This document shows, one piece after another, positions 7,127 through 10,586 of a stretch of DNA of 10,586 nucleotides. Location of the stretch: positions 1-10,586 of the forward strand of contig DKGO01000073.1 in NCBI GenBank assembly GCA_002453315.1. Direction: 5' to 3'. The notes beneath the pieces were generated by a model. It did not search any database. It had not been told where the DNA came from and worked only from the letters and a program-made list of their open reading frames with translations. Positions within the stretch are counted from its first letter, which is position 1; every line of letters starts with the position of its first letter. The stretch comes from Caryophanales bacterium UBA6768. Lineage in GTDB: Bacteria > Bacillota > Bacilli > Bacillales_D > Amphibacillaceae. Both the position numbers and the translations under genes were made by a program.

Positions 7127-7155
7127 TTAGAACATGGCTGTTAATATGCTATAAT
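7127..7155 (+). promoter_or_regulatory. Extended -10 promoter for yphE-yphF
   Basis: A consensus TATAAT (7150-7155) is preceded by TG at 7147-7148, forming an extended -10 element (TGCTATAAT). The -35 position, 17 bases upstream (7127-7132, TTAGAA), matches poorly, as is common with extended -10 promoters. The start would be near 7162, about 24 bases before the yphE ATG. Confidence 0.72.
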
Positions 7156-7185
7156 GTGAAAGGTAAAATGTAAGGAGGTACAATC

Positions 7186-7386
7186 ATGTCACCAGGTCTA
7201 ATGAAGATGTGGGTTTCTTTTATTGCGATTGCTTTGATGTTTGTTTCTGTTATTACGATTATGATTAGCAGGGACAAGCTTAAAGGTGTAGTCAAATTCA
7301 TTGTTTCAGCTTTTGCTTATTTATGTATGGTCGCTGCAGGGTTTATTATGTTCATCGTCGTATTTAGCGGACCGGTTCCAGAATAG
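7186..7386 (+). CDS. yphE: YphE-like small membrane protein (DUF2768 family)
   Basis: This 66-residue protein has two hydrophobic helices at about 7-28 and 36-60, separated by a short basic loop (SRDKLKG). It is almost all membrane segment, so an inner membrane location is expected. The length, the opening MSPGLMKMW, and the place before yphF and spoIVA match the DUF2768 protein YphE of Bacillus, whose function is unknown. AAGGAGG (7172-7178) lies 7 bases before the ATG, and an extended -10 promoter lies just upstream. The lipoprotein gene yphF begins 14-23 bases after the stop, so the two are probably made together. Confidence 0.85.
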   Translation: MSPGLMKMWVSFIAIALMFVSVITIMISRDKLKGVVKFIVSAFAYLCMVAAGFIMFIVVFSGPVPE

Positions 7387-7399
7387 ATACATAAAGGAT

Positions 7400-8131
7400 T
7401 TGATTCAAATACTAAAAAAAATTTTCAACGTCATAATATGTGTATCATTTGTTTTTGCTTTGGCAGGTTGCCTTTATCCTGAAGAACGTAAGACACAAAA
7501 TCAAATCCCTTATGAGGACCAATTGGTATCTGTTCAAAAGTCAGTTGATGATTTTTTAGAGGACCAAGGTGTCTTACCAATTATGAATCGCGATGAAGAC
7601 ACACCTATTTATCAAAAATATCCGATTGATTTTAAACGATTAATCCCTCGTTACATCCAAGAACCGCCGGGCAATGCCTTCGAAAGCGGGGGAATATACC
7701 AATACGTACTTGTAAATGTTGAAGAAAATCCAACGGTGAAACTGATTGATTTACGAGTCGTTGATGCTATCCAAGACTATCAATTTACAATTAATCAATA
7801 TAAACGTGAAAATAAATACATCCCATTCGGTAAAGTTCTTGACAAAAATTTATTTCAGTTAAATCATTCAGCTCTTGGGTATGATTCGATTCCCCAAGTG
7901 GAGAGTGCGATAACCGGAAATCACTTACCTTTTATCGTAAATGGTCAAGGCGATATCTTTGTTGATTACTCTCAAGATTTATATAAGCTTATTGAAGAAC
8001 ATGAATTAGACTTAACCTCTTTAGAGAACGAGGACATTCGTGACTTGATCGTTGAACATTCCCCGTTCGTTCCCGTTTTTTCCGTTCCTTATACTGCTAA
8101 GGATGGGAAGCCCGTATTCTTAACAGAATGA
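7400..8131 (+). CDS. yphF: YphF-like lipoprotein, function unknown; start codon uncertain
   Basis: The product opens with a lipoprotein signal: two lysines, a hydrophobic stretch, and the lipobox LAGC. The cysteine (residue 24 with this start) would be lipidated and anchor the protein outside the cytoplasmic membrane. The remaining ~220 residues are hydrophilic with no motif I recognise. Position between yphE and spoIVA matches YphF of B. subtilis, also uncharacterised and of similar length. The start is a problem. I list the TTG at 7400, the only standard start close to the signal peptide, but AAAGGA at 7393-7398 is only 1 base away. Spacing fits an ATA at 7409 better, which would give a textbook signal peptide starting MLKKIF. 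The frame is open back to a TTG at 7301 inside yphE, but that would put extra polar residues before the signal. Confidence 0.8.
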   Translation: MIQILKKIFNVIICVSFVFALAGCLYPEERKTQNQIPYEDQLVSVQKSVDDFLEDQGVLPIMNRDEDTPIYQKYPIDFKRLIPRYIQEPPGNAFESGGIYQYVLVNVEENPTVKLIDLRVVDAIQDYQFTINQYKRENKYIPFGKVLDKNLFQLNHSALGYDSIPQVESAITGNHLPFIVNGQGDIFVDYSQDLYKLIEEHELDLTSLENEDIRDLIVEHSPFVPVFSVPYTAKDGKPVFLTE

Positions 8132-8169
8132 TCACTATAAAAAATGAATAGGAAATAGTAGGCATGAAA

Positions 8170-8211
8170 CCTCCCTCTTTATAATAAACGTATAAAAAGG
8201 GAGGGTTTTTT
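8170..8211 (+). terminator. Rho-independent terminator after yphF
   Basis: CCTCCCTCTTTATA (8170-8183) pairs with TATAAAAAGGGAGG (8191-8204), 13 of 14 positions matched with one C-A mismatch, followed by G and six T at 8206-8211. It separates yphE-yphF from spoIVA. Confidence 0.9.
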
Positions 8212-8277
8212 GTTTAAATTCAGGAATACTTTGAAGCGAATCTCACTTGAAACATGATCTACTTTTTAATACTAGCT

Positions 8278-8306
8278 GTCATAACTTTTGGACAACGTCA
8301 TAGATT
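8278..8306 (+). promoter_or_regulatory. Candidate sigma-E promoter for spoIVA
   Basis: CATAGATT (8299-8306) matches the sigma-E -10 consensus CATACAHT at 7 of 8 positions. ATAACT (8281-8286), in the context GTCATAACTT, resembles the -35 element ATAHTT at 5 of 6. The 12-base gap is one to two shorter than usual if these exact hexamers are used. spoIVA is known to be transcribed by sigma-E in the mother cell, which supports the reading. A TATAAT also occurs at 8307-8312 but has no -35 partner. Confidence 0.5.
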
Positions 8307-8386
8307 TATAATGTATGAAACAGATCTGATCAAAACGTGAATTTTAAAGAATCTGTCCCAATTATATTGCATTCGGAGGGGATGAA

Positions 8387-9865
8387 ATGGAAAAAGTGGA
8401 TATCTTCAAAGATATTGCAGAACGTACAGGGGGTGATATTTATCTAGGGATCGTCGGTCCTGTGCGTACTGGAAAATCAACTTTCATAAAGAAGTTTATG
8501 GAACTAGTAGTATTGCCAAACATTGAAAATGAAGCAGACAAAGTAAGAGCACAAGATGAGCTCCCACAAAGTGCTGCAGGGCGAACAATCATGACAACAG
8601 AGCCCAAATTTGTACCAAACAGTGCAGTCTCAATTACAGTCGATGAAGGCTTGGAAGTCAATGTACGGCTTGTAGACTGTGTTGGGTATGCAGTTCCTAG
8701 CGCAAAGGGCTATGAAGATGAATCTGGTCCTAGAATGATCAATACACCTTGGTATGATGAACCAATACCGTTTCAAGAAGCATCGGAAATTGGAACGAGG
8801 AAAGTCATTCAGGAACATTCGACATTAGGTGTTGTCGTTACAACAGATGGTTCAATTGGTGAGCTTCCTCGTGAGGAATACTTAGAGTCTGAAGAGCGGG
8901 TTATCACTGAACTAAAAGAAGTAGGAAAACCTTTTATTGTCATCATCAATTCAGCCCACCCGCATACCCGAGAAACAATGGCGTTAAAAAGTGAGCTTGT
9001 CGAAAAATACGATATTCCCATCCTCGCAATGAATGTAGAGCATATGACGGAACAAGATATTAATCTCGTTCTAAAAGAAGTGTTATTTGAATTCCCAGTG
9101 TTAGAAGTTAACGTGAATTTGCCAAGTTGGGTCATGGTACTTAATGATGTACACTGGCTCAGAGGTAGTTATGAAGAAGTTGTACGAGAAACAGTGAAGG
9201 ATATTAAAAGGTTACGTGATGTAGATCGTGTCGTAAATCAATTCACAGAGTTTGAATTTATAGACGATGCAAGGTTAGCGGGAATCGAAATGGGGCAAGG
9301 CATTGCTGAGATTGATTTGTATGCACCAGACGACCTTTATGATCAAATTTTAAAAGAAGTCGTCGGTGTTGAAATCCGCGGGAAGGATCATCTTCTGCAA
9401 CTTATGCAAGAGTTTGCACATGCAAAAACCGAATATGATCAAGTTGCAGATGCTCTAAAAATGGTAAAGCAAACTGGTTACGGGATTGCAGCTCCAACGT
9501 TGAATGATATGAGCTTAGATGAGCCAGAAATTATTCGTCAAGGTTCCCGTTTTGGCGTCAGATTAAAGGCTGTTGCACCTTCGATTCATATGATTAAAGT
9601 AGATGTACAGTCAGAATTTGCGCCAATTATTGGAACGGAAAAGCAAAGTGAAGAATTAGTCAGATATTTAATGCAAGACTTTGAGGAAGACCCACTTTCC
9701 ATTTGGAATTCAGATATCTTTGGACGATCGCTTAATTCTATCGTTCGCGAAGGAATCCAAGCTAAACTTTCTTTAATGCCTGAGAATGCCCGCTATAAGC
9801 TCAAAGAAACACTCGAACGAATAATCAATGAAGGCTCGGGTGGCTTAATCGCAATTATTTTATAA
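8387..9865 (+). CDS. spoIVA: Stage IV sporulation protein A, spore coat morphogenetic ATPase
   Basis: SpoIVA is made in the mother cell, binds the forespore membrane through SpoVM, and polymerises with ATP hydrolysis into the basement layer of the spore coat. Its 492 residues equal the usual length. The N-terminal P-loop domain has GPVRTGKST at 24-32 with Lys30, the paired threonines Thr70-Thr71 in TTEPKFVP, and Asp97 in LVDCVG. These are the same positions as the Walker A lysine, sensor threonines and Walker B aspartate studied in B. subtilis. The C-terminus ends in a glycine-rich, hydrophobic tail (GSGGLIAIIL) typical of the family. GGAGGGG at 8375-8381 precedes the ATG at 8387. It stands alone between terminators with a sigma-E-like promoter. 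It is a strong marker of an endospore former. Confidence 0.99.
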   Translation: MEKVDIFKDIAERTGGDIYLGIVGPVRTGKSTFIKKFMELVVLPNIENEADKVRAQDELPQSAAGRTIMTTEPKFVPNSAVSITVDEGLEVNVRLVDCVGYAVPSAKGYEDESGPRMINTPWYDEPIPFQEASEIGTRKVIQEHSTLGVVVTTDGSIGELPREEYLESEERVITELKEVGKPFIVIINSAHPHTRETMALKSELVEKYDIPILAMNVEHMTEQDINLVLKEVLFEFPVLEVNVNLPSWVMVLNDVHWLRGSYEEVVRETVKDIKRLRDVDRVVNQFTEFEFIDDARLAGIEMGQGIAEIDLYAPDDLYDQILKEVVGVEIRGKDHLLQLMQEFAHAKTEYDQVADALKMVKQTGYGIAAPTLNDMSLDEPEIIRQGSRFGVRLKAVAPSIHMIKVDVQSEFAPIIGTEKQSEELVRYLMQDFEEDPLSIWNSDIFGRSLNSIVREGIQAKLSLMPENARYKLKETLERIINEGSGGLIAIIL

Positions 9866-9891
9866 GAAAGCAAATTTCACAGATTTAACTG

Positions 9892-9923
9892 AAAGGTGAT
9901 ACGTTAAACGTATCATCTTTTTT
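9892..9923 (+). terminator. Rho-independent terminator after spoIVA
   Basis: AAAGGTGATACG (9892-9903) pairs with CGTATCATCTTT (9909-9920) over twelve pairs with one G-U, loop TTAAA, with the T tract extending to 9923. It begins 27 bases after the spoIVA stop. Confidence 0.92.
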
Positions 9924-10028
9924 CTTGTGCAAAAATAATAAAATTGACATAAAAATGGTTTAAAAGTGCTGTTTTTTACAAAAAACGAGAATTTTTGCTA
10001 GAAAAGTTGTAAAATTACTAGATAAATA

Positions 10029-10057
10029 TTGAATTTCTTGCTCTGTTCCTATATTAT
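10029..10057 (+). promoter_or_regulatory. Candidate sigma-A promoter for hbs
   Basis: TTGAAT (10029-10034, 4/6) and TATTAT (10052-10057, 5/6) are 17 bases apart. The start would be near 10064, giving a leader of about 90 bases. Upstream, a perfect TTGACA at 9944-9949 lacks a good -10 partner, so a second promoter there is possible but unsupported. Confidence 0.55.
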
Positions 10058-10062
10058 AGGCG

Positions 10063-10149
10063 GTGTCAACCGTTGATACAGCTAATAAAAGTATAAAAGT
10101 CATCCTTTCTGTTAAAGAAGGAAATATGACAATTTTTGAGAGGAGGTGA
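10063..10149 (+). promoter_or_regulatory. hbs leader: 5' hairpin and near-perfect ribosome binding site
   Basis: GTGTCA (10063-10068) pairs with TGATAC (10074-10079), with one G-U pair, forming a hairpin at or near the predicted 5' end of the transcript. A second small hairpin forms around 10104-10120 (CTTTCT with AGAAGG). The site AGGAGGTGA at 10141-10149 is complementary to nine bases of the 16S rRNA 3' end. It fixes the start at the ATG at 10155, five bases beyond, and rules out the GTG at 10146, which lies inside the site. Both features suit a very highly expressed, stable mRNA. Confidence 0.6.
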
Positions 10150-10154
10150 ACAGA

Positions 10155-10430
10155 ATGAATAAGTCAGATTTAATTAATGCTGTTGCCGAAGCTACTGAAA
10201 CTTCTAAGAAAGACGCAACAAAAATGGTCGAGGCTGTATTTGAAACAATCACTGATTCTCTGCGACAAGGTCAAAGGGTTCAATTGATCGGTTTTGGAAA
10301 TTTTGAGGTTCGCGAAAGAGCTGCTCGAAAAGGTAGGAACCCACAAACTGGTGAAGAAATTGATATTGCAGCAAGTAAAGTTCCTGCATTTAGACCAGGT
10401 AAAGCCCTAAAAGATGCAGTTAAAGAATAA
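10155..10430 (+). CDS. hbs: HU-type DNA-binding protein HBsu
   Basis: HU is a small basic dimeric nucleoid protein that bends and compacts DNA. The 91-residue sequence is close to the 92-residue B. subtilis HBsu. It has an N-terminal helical dimer region starting [13 protein letters not shown], the core [20 protein letters not shown] with the family signature [18 protein letters not shown] at about residues 46-63, the flexible DNA-contacting arm [16 protein letters not shown], and the C-terminal [13 protein letters not shown]. The arm proline that intercalates in DNA is the one following arginine and asparagine (RNP). The ATG at 10155 was chosen because the upstream GTG overlaps the ribosome binding site. 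It has its own promoter and terminator. In B. subtilis folE (mtrA) follows; nothing like it appears in the remaining 156 bases. Confidence 0.98.
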   Translation: MNKSDLINAVAEATETSKKDATKMVEAVFETITDSLRQGQRVQLIGFGNFEVRERAARKGRNPQTGEEIDIAASKVPAFRPGKALKDAVKE

Positions 10431-10445
10431 TTATACATAGGGCAC

Positions 10446-10476
10446 AAAAAAAGAGTCGTTTATCGACTCTTTTTTT
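10446..10476. terminator. Symmetric Rho-independent terminator after hbs
   Basis: Seven A and GAGTCG (10446-10458) pair perfectly with CGACTC and seven T (10464-10476) around the loop TTTAT. Thirteen pairs with an A run on one side and a T run on the other mean it could stop transcription from both directions. Confidence 0.93.
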
Positions 10477-10505
10477 ATGGATATTTTTGAAGGTTAGATC
10501 GCTTC

Positions 10506-10586
10506 CCAATTCTAATAATTGAATGATACTGTGCGGTAATGAATTGGATCCGACCGCTTCGGCGGAATACTTCGCTTTCCATGGGC
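10506..10586. repeat. Possible start of a dispersed intergenic repeat, cut by window edge
   Basis: After the hbs terminator, CCAATTC (10506-10512) faces GAATTGG (10541-10547). A GC-richer block from about 10550 then contains CCGC-TTCG-GCGG (10554-10565), a stable hairpin with a C(UUCG)G tetraloop, and then a run reading ATACTTCGCTTTCC. The composition differs from the AT-rich intergenic DNA elsewhere in the window, and the wording is reminiscent of a repeat common between genes in Bacillaceae genomes (from memory, not checked). Only the beginning is visible. No protein-coding gene on + is apparent here. Confidence 0.4.

Noticed and set aside
7104..7172. 22-codon frame starting at the ATG at 7104
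   Set aside because: It contains the yphE promoter, has no ribosome binding site, and looks like chance.
7301..7399. Extended N-terminus of yphF from the TTG at 7301 inside yphE
   Set aside because: It would place over 30 residues, partly polar, before a complete lipoprotein signal, would overlap yphE by 86 bases, and has no ribosome binding site.
8254..8340. 28-codon frame before spoIVA with a hydrophobic start (MIYFLILAV)
   Set aside because: It has no ribosome binding site and overlaps the likely spoIVA promoter. It is too short to stand alone.
9944..9972. Perfect TTGACA as a second hbs promoter
   Set aside because: The sequence 17 bases downstream (TGCTGT) does not resemble a -10 box, and neighbouring registers are no better.
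10474..10583. Reverse-strand frame of about 35 codons at the right edge
   Set aside because: It runs through the candidate repeat, and its stop lies at the edge of the hbs terminator. There is no visible ribosome binding site, because the start is at the window edge. It is not supported as a gene, but extending the contig would settle it.

Overview
The window looks like a core chromosomal segment of a low-GC, endospore-forming Firmicute of the Bacillaceae. It is not Bacillus subtilis itself but is clearly related. The evidence is the gene order (plsC, ypfD-type S1 protein, fni, yphA, der, plsY, gpsA, a SpoVIF-like gene, yphE, yphF, spoIVA, hbs), the AT-rich composition, strong AGGAGG-type ribosome binding sites, Rho-independent terminators, and the sporulation genes. 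Every gene I accept is on the + strand.

Left part (1-2818): the 3' end of a PlsC-type acyltransferase is cut by the window edge. It is followed by a four-S1-domain RNA-binding protein (YpfD) and, 13 bases later, type 2 isopentenyl-diphosphate isomerase (fni). This block ends in a terminator overlapping the fni stop codon. yphA, a multi-pass membrane protein, stands alone between two terminator-like hairpins.

Middle (3522-6902): a sigma-A-type promoter precedes der (ribosome-assembly GTPase), plsY and gpsA, which are nearly contiguous (20-base gap, then a 1-base overlap). GpsA makes glycerol-3-phosphate, PlsY acylates it, and PlsC adds the second acyl chain, so three steps leading to phosphatidic acid lie in one window. 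A TTG-started SpoVIF-like sporulation gene follows gpsA, with its ribosome binding site partly inside a predicted hairpin. After it comes an unannotated 39-codon reading frame that ends just before a strong terminator.

Right part (7147-10586): an extended -10 promoter precedes yphE (small two-helix membrane protein) and yphF (lipoprotein with an unclear start codon), ending in a terminator. spoIVA, the ATPase that builds the basement layer of the spore coat, has its own sigma-E-like promoter and terminator. hbs, the HU DNA-binding protein, has a sigma-A-like promoter, a structured leader, a near-perfect ribosome binding site and a symmetric terminator. The last ~35 bases are GC-richer, contain a C(UUCG)G hairpin, and look like the start of a dispersed repeat.

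I see no phage, transposon, CRISPR or defence genes, and no clear new multi-gene system. The points worth a second look are small: a 35-base perfect palindrome inside fni, the 39-codon frame, the SpoVIF hairpin, the missing normal start codon of yphF, and the repeat at the right edge.
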